From Oscillospiraceae bacterium (lineage in GTDB: Bacteria > Bacillota > Clostridia > Oscillospirales > Oscillospiraceae), in NCBI GenBank assembly GCA_902801295.1, contig CADCHN010000002.1, positions 1-64,000 of the forward strand: a stretch of DNA of 64,000 nucleotides, given 5' to 3'. Shown in pieces: positions 58,245 to 64,000 of the stretch; the stretch's first letter is position 1, and each line of letters begins with the position of its first letter. The translations under genes and the position numbers were made by a program. Below the pieces are notes generated by a model. It saw only the letters and a list, made by a program, of their open reading frames with translations. It was not told where the DNA came from and made no database searches.

Positions 58245-58463
58245 ATGAAAAAGCTGGAAGAATTCATCCCGCACCTGTCCATCTGCCTGCTGCTGTGCCT
58301 GGCGGTGTTCATGGTGCTTGACGGCTATAATCCCTATATGAAGTGGCTGACCAGCACGGTGTCAAAGGTCTATATCGCCATCTGCTGCGTCGTCGGCATC
58401 ACGACGGCGATCCTGCTGATCGTCCGCCAGCGCCGCCGCAAAAAGAAACCGAGACAGGAATAA
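58245..58463 (+). CDS. Small two-helix membrane protein
   Basis: This 72-residue protein has two hydrophobic helices (about residues 9-26 and 40-60) and a strongly basic C terminus (RQRRRKKKPRQE), giving both ends in the cytoplasm. It starts one base after the stop of the glycosidase gene, with GAGGAGGG as ribosome site, so it is probably an accessory partner in that membrane complex. No family is recognised. Confidence 0.7.
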   Translation: MKKLEEFIPHLSICLLLCLAVFMVLDGYNPYMKWLTSTVSKVYIAICCVVGITTAILLIVRQRRRKKKPRQE

Positions 58464-58467
58464 GTAA

Positions 58468-58507
58468 ACAGGGAAAGGAAAACGGGTTTTCCTTTCCCTG
58501 TTTTTTT
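58468..58507. terminator. Bidirectional terminator before the clpC-like gene end
   Basis: ACAGGGAAAGGAAAAC (58468-58483) and its complement (58486-58501) form a 16-bp stem with a two-base apex, followed by TTTTTTT (58501-58507). It abuts the stop of the clpC-like gene. Confidence 0.85.
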
Positions 58508-60795
58508 CATGCCTCCCGGGGGAGCAGGGGAGCCGCCGGCTCCGCGCGCAGGACGATCTGCCCGTCCTCGGCGTCGACGCGCAGACAGCCGCCGCCGGAC
58601 AGCGCGCCGCCCAGCAGCAGCTCCGCCGCCGGATCCTCGATGCGCCGCTGCAGCAGCCGCCGCAGCGGGCGCGCGCCGCTCTTCTCGTCGCAGCCCTGGC
58701 GGGCGATCAGGTCGAGCGCCGCCTCCGTGACGTCGAGCTTGACGTCCAGCGCGGCGAAGCGCTCCTGCAGCTGCCGCACCAGCAGCCGCGCGACGGCGAG
58801 CATCTCTCCGCTGTTCAGACGGCGGAAGATCAGCGTCTCGTCGATGCGGTTGAGAAACTCCGGCCGGAAGGTCTGCTTCAGTTCGGCCATCACCTGCCGC
58901 CGCACGCCGTCCTCCGCACTCTCGGCACCGGCAAAGCCCAGGGGAGGGCGGCGCTCGTTGATGGCCTTGGCGCCGATGTTGGAGGTCATCACGATCAGGG
59001 TGTTGCGAAAGTCCACCTTTCGTCCGGCTGCGTCCGTCAGATGCCCGTCGTCCATGATCTGCAGCAGGATGCTCCACACGTCCTCGTGCGCCTTTTCGAT
59101 CTCGTCAAACAGAACCACCGACCAGGGCTTGCGGCGCACGGGCTCGGTGAGCTGTCCGCCCTCGCCGTAGCCCACGTAGCCCGGGGGCGAGCCGATCAGG
59201 CGGCTGACCGCGTGCTTTTCCATGTATTCGGACATGTCCAGGCGCAGCATGGCCTTTTCGTCGCCGTAGACCGTCTCGGCAAGTGCCCGGCAGAGCTCGG
59301 TTTTGCCGACGCCGCTCGGCCCGAGAAAGAGAAAGCTGCCGAGCGGACGCCGGGCGTCCCGCAGACCCATGCGGCCGCGGCGGATTGCCCGCGCAACGGC
59401 GGACACCGCCTCCTCCTGCCCGACGATGCGCCGGTGCAGCGCCGCCTCCAGATCCCGCAGCCGCATTGTCTCGTCCTCGGTCAGCCCGTCCACCGGGATG
59501 TCCGTCCAGAGCGAGAGCACCTTTGCCACGGCCTGCGCGTCCACCAGCGGGCGGCCGTGGTCGAGATGCACCGAGGCGGCCGCCTCGTCCAGCAGGTCGA
59601 TGGCCTTGTCCGGCAGATAGCGCTCGTTGAGATAGCGCACGGAGAGATCGTGGGCGGCGCAGAGCGCGTCGTCGCCGATGTGCACGTGATGGTGCTGCTC
59701 GAGTGCCGGACGCAGGCTTTTCAGCATGGCGAGCGTCTCCGCCCGATCGGGCTCCGCGACGCGAACCGGCTGAAAGCGCCGCTCGAGGGCTGGGTCCTTT
59801 TCAATGTGCCGGCGGTATTCCTCCGGAGTCGTGGCGCCGATGATCTGCACCTCACCGCGCCCGAGGGCGGGCTTGAGGATGTTGGCCGCGTCGATCGCGC
59901 CCTCCGCGCTGCCGGCGCCGATGATGGTGTGCAGCTCGTCCACAAAGAGGATCACGTCGCCGGCGCGGCGCACGTCGCGCAGCACCGACTTCACGCGCTC
60001 CTCAAAATCGCCCCGGTACTTGGTGCCGGCCAGCAGCGCCGGCAGATCCAGCGACACGAGGCGCTTGTTCTTCAGTTCTCCGCAGTCCTGCCCGCGGCTG
60101 ATCGCCAGGGCAAGCCCCTCGGCCACCGCGGTTTTTCCAACGCCGGGCTCGCCGACGAGGACGGGGTTATTTTTGCTGCGCCGGGAGAGGATCTGTACGG
60201 CGCGGCGGATCTCGCGGCTGCGCCCCACGACCGGGTCGATCTTCCCGGCGGCCGCGAGCTCCGTCAGATCGCGGCTGTACTGGTCGAGGGTGCGGGTGTC
60301 CGCCCGGTGCAGCACGCTGCGCGCGGTGCCGGTCTGGCTGCTCTTGTCGCGCGGCGCTCCGCGGCCGAAAATGGCCAGAATGTCGGTCATCAACACATCC
60401 GGCTCCTGATCGAGCGCCGTCAGCGCGCGGCAGCCGCCGCAGTCCGGCTGGCGCAGAATGCCGAGCAGCAGGTGCTCGGTGCCGATGATGCTCTGCCCGA
60501 GCGCCTTCGCCTCACGGGCGGCACCCTCCACGGCCAGCTGCGCACGGATCGAGAGCCCCTGGCAAGGGCAGCCGGGCGTGCCTGCGCCCAAAGTGCCGCA
60601 GATTTCCCCGATCAGCGCCTCCTCGCATACGCCGCGCCGGCGCAGCACCCGGCTGCCCAGGCTGTCCTCCTCGCGCAGGATGCCCAGCAGCAGATGCTCC
60701 GTGCCCACAAAGCTGTGGCCCAGATCGCCCGCCGCCTGCCGCGCCTTTTCAATGGCGTCCTCGCTGCGCCGGGTGAATTTTTCATTGCTTTTCAT
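58507..60795 (-). CDS. ClpC-type AAA+ unfoldase lacking the middle domain
   Basis: This 762-residue Hsp100 protein has a double Clp_N repeat (residues ~1-145; FVGTEHLLLGIL and IIGTEHLLLGIL), AAA1 with Walker A GEPGVGKTA and FVDELHTIIGAG, AAA2 with Walker A GPSGVGKTE and LFDEIEKAHEDV, and a C-terminal ClpB_D2-small domain. The loop LGFAGAE fits the ClpP-binding tripeptide L-G-F. Between DEAAASVHL and LSWTDIPVDGL only ~15 residues remain, so the UVR/M coiled coil that ClpC uses to bind MecA-type adaptors is gone. ATG 60795 follows GGAGGG. No ctsR or mcsAB is linked. The reading could equally be called a ClpA-like family member of Gram-positives. Confidence 0.9.
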   Translation of the reverse strand: MKSNEKFTRRSEDAIEKARQAAGDLGHSFVGTEHLLLGILREEDSLGSRVLRRRGVCEEALIGEICGTLGAGTPGCPCQGLSIRAQLAVEGAAREAKALGQSIIGTEHLLLGILRQPDCGGCRALTALDQEPDVLMTDILAIFGRGAPRDKSSQTGTARSVLHRADTRTLDQYSRDLTELAAAGKIDPVVGRSREIRRAVQILSRRSKNNPVLVGEPGVGKTAVAEGLALAISRGQDCGELKNKRLVSLDLPALLAGTKYRGDFEERVKSVLRDVRRAGDVILFVDELHTIIGAGSAEGAIDAANILKPALGRGEVQIIGATTPEEYRRHIEKDPALERRFQPVRVAEPDRAETLAMLKSLRPALEQHHHVHIGDDALCAAHDLSVRYLNERYLPDKAIDLLDEAAASVHLDHGRPLVDAQAVAKVLSLWTDIPVDGLTEDETMRLRDLEAALHRRIVGQEEAVSAVARAIRRGRMGLRDARRPLGSFLFLGPSGVGKTELCRALAETVYGDEKAMLRLDMSEYMEKHAVSRLIGSPPGYVGYGEGGQLTEPVRRKPWSVVLFDEIEKAHEDVWSILLQIMDDGHLTDAAGRKVDFRNTLIVMTSNIGAKAINERRPPLGFAGAESAEDGVRRQVMAELKQTFRPEFLNRIDETLIFRRLNSGEMLAVARLLVRQLQERFAALDVKLDVTEAALDLIARQGCDEKSGARPLRRLLQRRIEDPAAELLLGGALSGGGCLRVDAEDGQIVLRAEPAAPLLPREA

Positions 60796-60921
60796 GCTCG
60801 CTTCCCTCCATGCAGGCTGTATTATCCTCTGCTCCCGCCGCCGAAAGCGGCGAAAGCGCCCGCAGACGGAAAAATTATCGCCACATCCCTGCGGTTTTAA
60901 CAATTTGTTTGAAATTGCCGA

Positions 60922-60949
60922 TTGATTTTTGCGAGAGATGTGCTACAAT
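60922..60949 (+). promoter_or_regulatory. Promoter of the ferredoxin gene
   Basis: TTGATT (60922-60927) and TACAAT (60944-60949) are 16 bases apart, 48 bases before the ferredoxin start. The rest of the 201-base gap to the clpC-like gene holds no other feature I can support. Confidence 0.65.
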
Positions 60950-60996
60950 GACCTCACAGACAAGAGGTCTGACATATTAACAGGGGGTAAAAGAAT

Positions 60997-61167
60997 ATGC
61001 CTTACGTTATCAGCGACGAGTGCCTGTCCTGCGGTTCCTGCGCGGCTCAGTGCCCTGCCGAGGCCATCAGCATGGGCGATCTCCACTACGAGATCGACGC
61101 CGATGCCTGCCTGGAGTGCGGCGCCTGCGCGGCTCAGTGCCCTGCCGAGGCTATCTCTCTCGAGTGA
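60997..61167 (+). CDS. 2x[4Fe-4S] clostridial-type ferredoxin
   Basis: This 56-residue protein has two CxxCxxCxxxCP motifs: CLSCGSCAAQCP at residues 9-20 and CLECGACAAQCP at 38-49, with the first Cys of each motif and the fourth of the other sharing clusters. It carries low-potential electrons, for instance to NfnAB or hydrogenases. ATG 60997 follows AGGGGGTAA. The gene is very GC-rich in codon use and has an internal 28-base exact repeat at 61037-61064 and 61124-61151. A terminator follows 12 bases later. Confidence 0.97.
   Translation: MPYVISDECLSCGSCAAQCPAEAISMGDLHYEIDADACLECGACAAQCPAEAISLE
61037..61151 (+). repeat. Exact 28-base direct repeat inside the ferredoxin gene
   Basis: The two copies (61037-61064 and 61124-61151) encode the same part of each cluster motif and are identical at every base including wobble positions, 87 bases apart. 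This suggests recent duplication, gene conversion or strong codon constraint. Confidence 0.9.
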
Positions 61168-61178
61168 GTTGACATGTG

Positions 61179-61216
61179 AAAAATCGGGACGGTCTTTATA
61201 GACCGCCCCGATTTTT
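61179..61216 (+). terminator. Terminator after the ferredoxin gene
   Basis: AAAAATCGGG plus CGGTC pair with GACCG plus CCCGATTTTT around a TTTATA loop (61179-61216), with a T-rich 3' end (TTTTTATAT). Confidence 0.85.
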
Positions 61217-61233
61217 ATATGGGGTGAAAAACC

Positions 61234-61944
61234 ATGGATATTCAGGAACTGTGGCCCGGCGGCCCGCTGTTTCGGCAGTCGGAGCATTTTCGCCTGAGCA
61301 CCGACAGCGTGCTGCTGGCAGATTTCGCGCAGCCGCGCGGGGCAGAGCGCGGGATTGACCTCGGCTGCGGGTCGGGGATCCTGGCGCTGCTGCTGGCGGA
61401 AAAGAGCAGCGCGCTGCATATGACCGGGCTGGAGCTGCAGCCGGGGGCCGCGGCCGTGGCGCGGGAAAACGCCGCGCTCAACGGCCTGGACGGGCGCCTG
61501 GAGGTGCTCGGGGGCGATATCCGGCAGCACCGCGCGCTGTTTCGCGCCGGCAGCTTCGATCTCGCCGTTTCCAATCCGCCCTATTTCCCGGAGGGCGCGG
61601 GCGCGGCCGCGCCGCGCGCGGATCGGGCGGCTGCCAGGGGGGAGGCAAGCTGCAGCCTTGCCGAGCTCTGCGACGCGGCGGCCTTCCTGCTGCGCACGGG
61701 CGGCAGCTTCTTCCTCGTGCACCGGCCGGAGCGGCTGAGCGAGCTCTGCGCCTGCCTCAGCGGACGCGGCCTGGAACCGAAGCGCCTGCGTCTTGTCTGC
61801 CATCGGGCGGAGAGCGCACCGAGCCTTGTGCTGCTGGAGGCACGCCGCGGCGGACACCCGGGACTGACCATCGAGCCGATGCTCGTTCTCAGCACGCCGG
61901 ACGGTTCGGAGAGCGTGGAGTACCGCCGGATTTATCACCGATAA
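61234..61944 (+). CDS. SAM-dependent methyltransferase (TrmN6/YfiC-like)
   Basis: This 236-residue protein has the class I SAM fold: motif I GIDLGCGSGILALLLAE, acidic ELQ after strand 2, and the N6-adenine/glutamine signature SNPPYFP. The N terminus (FRLSTDSVLLADFA) matches tRNA1(Val) adenine-37 N6-methyltransferase, which modifies tRNA. The ribosome site is GGGGTG. A GIY-YIG partner often found next to this gene is not seen here. Confidence 0.82.
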   Translation: MDIQELWPGGPLFRQSEHFRLSTDSVLLADFAQPRGAERGIDLGCGSGILALLLAEKSSALHMTGLELQPGAAAVARENAALNGLDGRLEVLGGDIRQHRALFRAGSFDLAVSNPPYFPEGAGAAAPRADRAAARGEASCSLAELCDAAAFLLRTGGSFFLVHRPERLSELCACLSGRGLEPKRLRLVCHRAESAPSLVLLEARRGGHPGLTIEPMLVLSTPDGSESVEYRRIYHR

Positions 61945-61976
61945 AAAACAGCCCTTCCGGGAGGAAGGGCTGTTTT
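61945..61976. terminator. Bidirectional terminator between the methyltransferase gene and hpf
   Basis: AAAACAGCCCTTCC (61945-61958) and GGAAGGGCTGTTTT (61963-61976) form a perfect 14-bp stem with A- and T-rich flanks on both sides. Confidence 0.88.
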
Positions 61977-61989
61977 GATTTCGGATGCT

Positions 61990-62538
61990 TTATTCTTTTT
62001 CGTCGCAAATCAGGCCATAGCCGCCCTCATTACGCTTGTAGACGATGGCGATGGCGTCGTTTTCGTCCATGTTGCGGAACACGAAGAACTCATGATCCAG
62101 CAGGTTCATCTGCAAAATCGCTTCCTCCGGGGACATGGGCTTGATGGAGAAGCGCTTGCTGCGGACGATTTTGAACTCATCAGCCGCCTCGTCTTCTTCC
62201 GCGGCGGCGGCATAGGCAGGCACGACGTCACGCTCCATCACGCCCTCTCTCAGGCGTTTGGCCAGACGGGTCTTGTTCCGGCGGATCTGACGCTCGATCG
62301 CGGCCACACCGGAATCGACCGATGCGTACATGTCCTGCGTCAGTTCGCTGGCCCGGTAAAACAGACCGCCGTTTTTGATGGTGATTTCAGCCCGGAAGCG
62401 GCCGCGCTCAATGCTGTAGGTGACGAAAGCCTCGGCCTCCGTCTTGAAGAAACGGTCAAGCTTGCCGATCTTCTTTTCGGAATACGCGCGCAGTTCCTCG
62501 GACGAGTCCATCTTCTTCTCGGTAAACGTGAACTTCAT
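61990..62538 (-). CDS. hpf: Ribosome hibernation promoting factor, long form
   Basis: This 182-residue protein has the N-terminal HPF/YfiA domain (EELRAYSEKKIGKLDRFF, ERGRFRAEITIKNGG, ASVDSGVAAIERQIRRNK) that blocks the ribosome decoding centre, a linker, and the C-terminal dimerisation domain (RSKRFSIKPMSPEEAILQM...FFVFRNMDE, then IAIVYKRNEGGYGLI) that forms 100S ribosome dimers. A promoter overlapped by a palindrome lies ~60 bases upstream, so expression may be repressor-controlled. Confidence 0.95.
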   Translation of the reverse strand: MKFTFTEKKMDSSEELRAYSEKKIGKLDRFFKTEAEAFVTYSIERGRFRAEITIKNGGLFYRASELTQDMYASVDSGVAAIERQIRRNKTRLAKRLREGVMERDVVPAYAAAAEEDEAADEFKIVRSKRFSIKPMSPEEAILQMNLLDHEFFVFRNMDENDAIAIVYKRNEGGYGLICDEKE

Positions 62539-62602
62539 ACTGCCTGCTCCTTTCTTTCGTTCTGCTGCTGCAGATTCATCCTGTCCTATCAGGAACGACT
62601 CT

Positions 62603-62623
62603 ATTATATCACAGCTTGTGATA
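62603..62623 (-). promoter_or_regulatory. hpf promoter overlapped by a palindrome
   Basis: On the minus strand TGATATAAT is an extended -10 (TATAAT at 62603-62608). The perfect palindrome TATCACA-GCT-TGTGATA covers 62607-62623 and shares two bases with the hexamer. A bound protein would block RNA polymerase. The rest of the 168-base gap up to rqcP shows no other feature. Confidence 0.6.
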
Positions 62624-62706
62624 AAATTGGCGAGAAATTGGGCAAAGCGATTGAAATCGGCATTTCCACAAATATGGGCGGCAAATTTTGGTCAATTCGC
62701 AGAAAA

Positions 62707-62949
62707 TTACGGCAGCTCCCGGTACATGGCCGGGGCGCTGGCCTTGTTGGCAACTTCGTTGATCTCCGTGACCTCCACCTTCAGCGTGCGCTGCCCGAAG
62801 GCAATTTCGATCACGTCGCCGACCTTGACCTGATAGCTGGCCTTGACGGAGCGGCCGTTGACGCTGACGCGCTCGCCGTCGCAGGCGTCGTTGGCGACAG
62901 TGCGGCGCTTGATGAGGCGGGAGACTTTTAAATATTTATCCAGTCGCAT
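62707..62949 (-). CDS. rqcP: RqcP, S4-domain protein of ribosome quality control
   Basis: This 80-residue S4-type RNA-binding protein (MRLDKYLKVSRLIKRRTVAN, then VSVNGRSVKASYQVKVGD) matches RqcP/YabO, which helps RqcH add alanine tails to stalled nascent chains on 50S subunits. It follows the HU gene, as is usual near spoVB-like genes in Firmicutes. A hairpin between the two may separate them. Confidence 0.9.
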   Translation of the reverse strand: MRLDKYLKVSRLIKRRTVANDACDGERVSVNGRSVKASYQVKVGDVIEIAFGQRTLKVEVTEINEVANKASAPAMYRELP

Positions 62950-62970
62950 AAGAGCTCCTTCCGGGTATGA

Positions 62971-63005
62971 AAAAAGCAGCCGCCCGGGTGGACAGCTGCT
63001 CTTTT
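62971..63005 (-). terminator. Terminator after the HU gene
   Basis: AGCAGC (62975-62980) and GCTGCT (62995-63000), extended by A-U pairs, form the core stem; TTTTTTC follows on the minus strand. The high HU level may be separated from rqcP by partial termination here. Confidence 0.65.
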
Positions 63006-63011
63006 ATATCA

Positions 63012-63287
63012 TTACTTGTTGACGGCGTCCTTGAGGGCCTTGCCGGGCTTGAAGGAAGCGGAGCGGGAAGCGGGGATCTCGATCTCTTCCTTGGTGCGGG
63101 GGTTACGGCCGGTACGGGCGGGGCGCTCTTTCACTTCAAAAGCACCAAAGCCGACCAGAGCGACTTTGTCGCCGGCAACGAGAGCGTTGGTGATGGTTTC
63201 AAATACGGCGCTGACAAGCTTTTCGCTGTCCTTCTTGGAAGCGCCGGTCTTTTCTGCAACAGCAGCGACCAGTTCGGTTTTGTTCAT
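63012..63287 (-). CDS. hup: HU family DNA-binding protein
   Basis: This 91-residue histone-like protein has the full HU pattern: [45 protein letters not shown] as two adjacent parts with the DNA-intercalating proline in [11 protein letters not shown], and [18 protein letters not shown]. It compacts and bends DNA. Ribosome site AGGAGGATAATT. The leader contains a stem-loop of CCCG/CGGG with flanking AAA/TTT (63334-63354). Confidence 0.97.
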   Translation of the reverse strand: MNKTELVAAVAEKTGASKKDSEKLVSAVFETITNALVAGDKVALVGFGAFEVKERPARTGRNPRTKEEIEIPASRSASFKPGKALKDAVNK

Positions 63288-63333
63288 AATTATCCTCCTA
63301 AGTAGTGGCCTTTCCGGCCTCGGTTATGATGAG

Positions 63334-63354
63334 TTTGCCCGAAAAACGGGCAAA
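63334..63354 (-). promoter_or_regulatory. Stem-loop in the HU mRNA leader
   Basis: TTTGCCCG (63334-63341) pairs with CGGGCAAA (63347-63354) across a five-base loop. A smaller GGCC/GGCC hairpin lies at 63307-63320. These may affect HU translation or mRNA life. Confidence 0.4.
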
Positions 63355-63391
63355 TTACTCATTTTGTCATGCTGAGTGTATCAGCGTATAG

Positions 63392-63420
63392 AATTTATCA
63401 CATCCGGTCAGAAGAATCAA
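63392..63420 (-). promoter_or_regulatory. Promoter of the HU gene
   Basis: TTGATT (63415-63420) and TAAATT (63392-63397) are 17 bases apart on the minus strand, giving a leader of ~100 bases. Confidence 0.55.
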
Positions 63421-63456
63421 GCCCTATTTAAAAAAATCGAAGGAAAAAGAGGTTTT

Positions 63457-64000
63457 TTATCGCATGTGCAGCAGGCGGGAGAGCTTTTTCCCACCCGGAA
63501 TCAGTGCCATGTCCGCTGCCGTCACGGTGCGCAGCAATATGCTCAGCAGCAGATAAACGACGACGGCGATCAAAATGGCCGGAGCCGTCGCCAGCAGCAG
63601 CCCGATCGGTCCCTGCGGCAGCACGCGATGGAGCAGCCCGAAGACCGCCCAGGCCGCGGCGCCCATGGCCGCTGTGCAGAACAGGGGGCGGAGCAGGATG
63701 ACGCGCAGGCGGGGATTCTTGTCCAGTACGAAGCACATCATCACGAAGTTGATAACGGCCATCAGCGCGTAGCTGGCGAGCGTGCCGATCGGCGCGCCGT
63801 AGATGTTGATGCCGCGGTTGGCCACCAGGAAGTAGTTGATGACGACCTTGACCACGCCGCCCGCGATCATCGTGATCATCGGCAGCATTTCGTGGCCTGT
63901 GGCCTGGAGCACGGCGTTTTCCATCAGCACGATGCACACAAAGACCGAGGCGAGGCCGAGAATCGCCAGCAGATCGGCGCCGACGGGATGCGCGGCGGGA
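63457..64000 (-). CDS. SpoVB/MOP-type lipid flippase, C-terminal part (5' end outside window)
   Basis: Only the last ~181 residues are in the window. They contain about five to six hydrophobic helices, with MITMIAGGVVKVVINYFLVA and GAPIGTLASYALMAVINF, and a short basic end (GGKKLSRLLHMR). This matches the C-terminal half of SpoVB/YabM/MurJ-like members of the MOP superfamily. In Bacillus a spoVB-like gene lies near mazG and rqcP (yabM-yabN-yabO); here it is followed by HU and rqcP. The frame runs unbroken to the window edge. Confidence 0.8.
   Translation of the reverse strand, partial: PAAHPVGADLLAILGLASVFVCIVLMENAVLQATGHEMLPMITMIAGGVVKVVINYFLVANRGINIYGAPIGTLASYALMAVINFVMMCFVLDKNPRLRVILLRPLFCTAAMGAAAWAVFGLLHRVLPQGPIGLLLATAPAILIAVVVYLLLSILLRTVTAADMALIPGGKKLSRLLHMR

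Noticed and set aside
59041..60900. Long plus-strand frame opposite the clpC-like gene
   Set aside because: It mirrors the codon-position GC of the real gene and shows no domain or start signal.
1..64000. tRNA, rRNA, insertion sequences, integrases or phage genes
   Set aside because: None could be recognised; the island-like left block has no visible integrase or attachment-site repeat within the window.

Overview
The window reads as chromosome from a moderately GC-rich, anaerobic, low-G+C-lineage Firmicute of the class Clostridia, probably an Oscillospiraceae/Ruminococcaceae-type gut commensal. This rests on an electron-bifurcating NfnAB transhydrogenase, a 2x[4Fe-4S] clostridial ferredoxin, preQ1 and TPP riboswitches in front of ECF-type queT and thiT, a spoVB-like/HU/rqcP block, a long-form HPF and strong AGGAGG ribosome binding sites. 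The species is inference; no rRNA or tRNA gene was seen.

Left part (1-38.3 kb): every gene is on the minus strand and base composition looks visibly lower in GC than the right part. From right to left it holds: (i) a polysaccharide locus (38278-20053) with an initiating phosphoglycosyl transferase, one glycosyltransferase, Wzx flippase, Wzy polymerase, a sulfotransferase, RfbA/RfbB plus a sugar aminotransferase for a dTDP-4-amino-4,6-dideoxyhexose, an acyl-carrier-protein/ANL-ligase/hexapeptide-acyltransferase set, a PLP decarboxylase, two ATP-grasp ligases and a QueC-like PP-loop enzyme. A Wzz chain-length protein sits far away at 132-1604 with its own promoter. (ii) A headgroup-like module (19887-11679) with two paralogous winged-helix/nucleotidyltransferase proteins of LicC/PntC type, a membrane-anchored alkaline-phosphatase-superfamily enzyme, an APC permease and an ABC importer. 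In that importer the double permease is fused in frame to the second winged-helix/nucleotidyltransferase. This is the most unusual gene of the window. (iii) A LysR-headed catabolic or anabolic operon (11572-1689): TRAP-type permease, MmgE/PrpD, aldo/keto reductase, phosphonopyruvate/sulfopyruvate-type ThDP decarboxylase, a U32-like TIM barrel, a CitE-like lyase and a split class I fumarase-like hydro-lyase with subunits in beta-alpha order.

Right part (38.5-64 kb): compact, GC-rich, mostly housekeeping genes on both strands, separated by clear hairpin terminators: LOG-family protein, a sporulation-type ATPase, lipase, DnaJ-domain protein, D-Ala-D-Ala ligase, NfnAB, dCMP deaminase, queH and riboswitch-controlled queT, galU, TPP-riboswitch-controlled thiT, mutY, cdsA, a small operon of two esterases and an ATP-grasp ligase, psuG, a phosphodiester glycosidase, a ClpC-type unfoldase without its middle domain, ferredoxin, a TrmN6-like methyltransferase, hpf, rqcP, HU and the 3' part of a spoVB-like flippase running off the end.

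Working model (inference): the left block makes and exports an acidic, amino-acylated and sulfated surface glycan. The ABC/phosphatase/permease/cytidylyltransferase module scavenges a phosphono- or phospho-amino-alcohol and activates it with CTP to decorate that glycan or a lipid. No choline kinase is seen, which favours a substrate that already carries phosphorus, such as 2-aminoethylphosphonate. No PEP mutase and no LicD-type transferase are in the window, so the module is either incomplete here or depends on distant genes.
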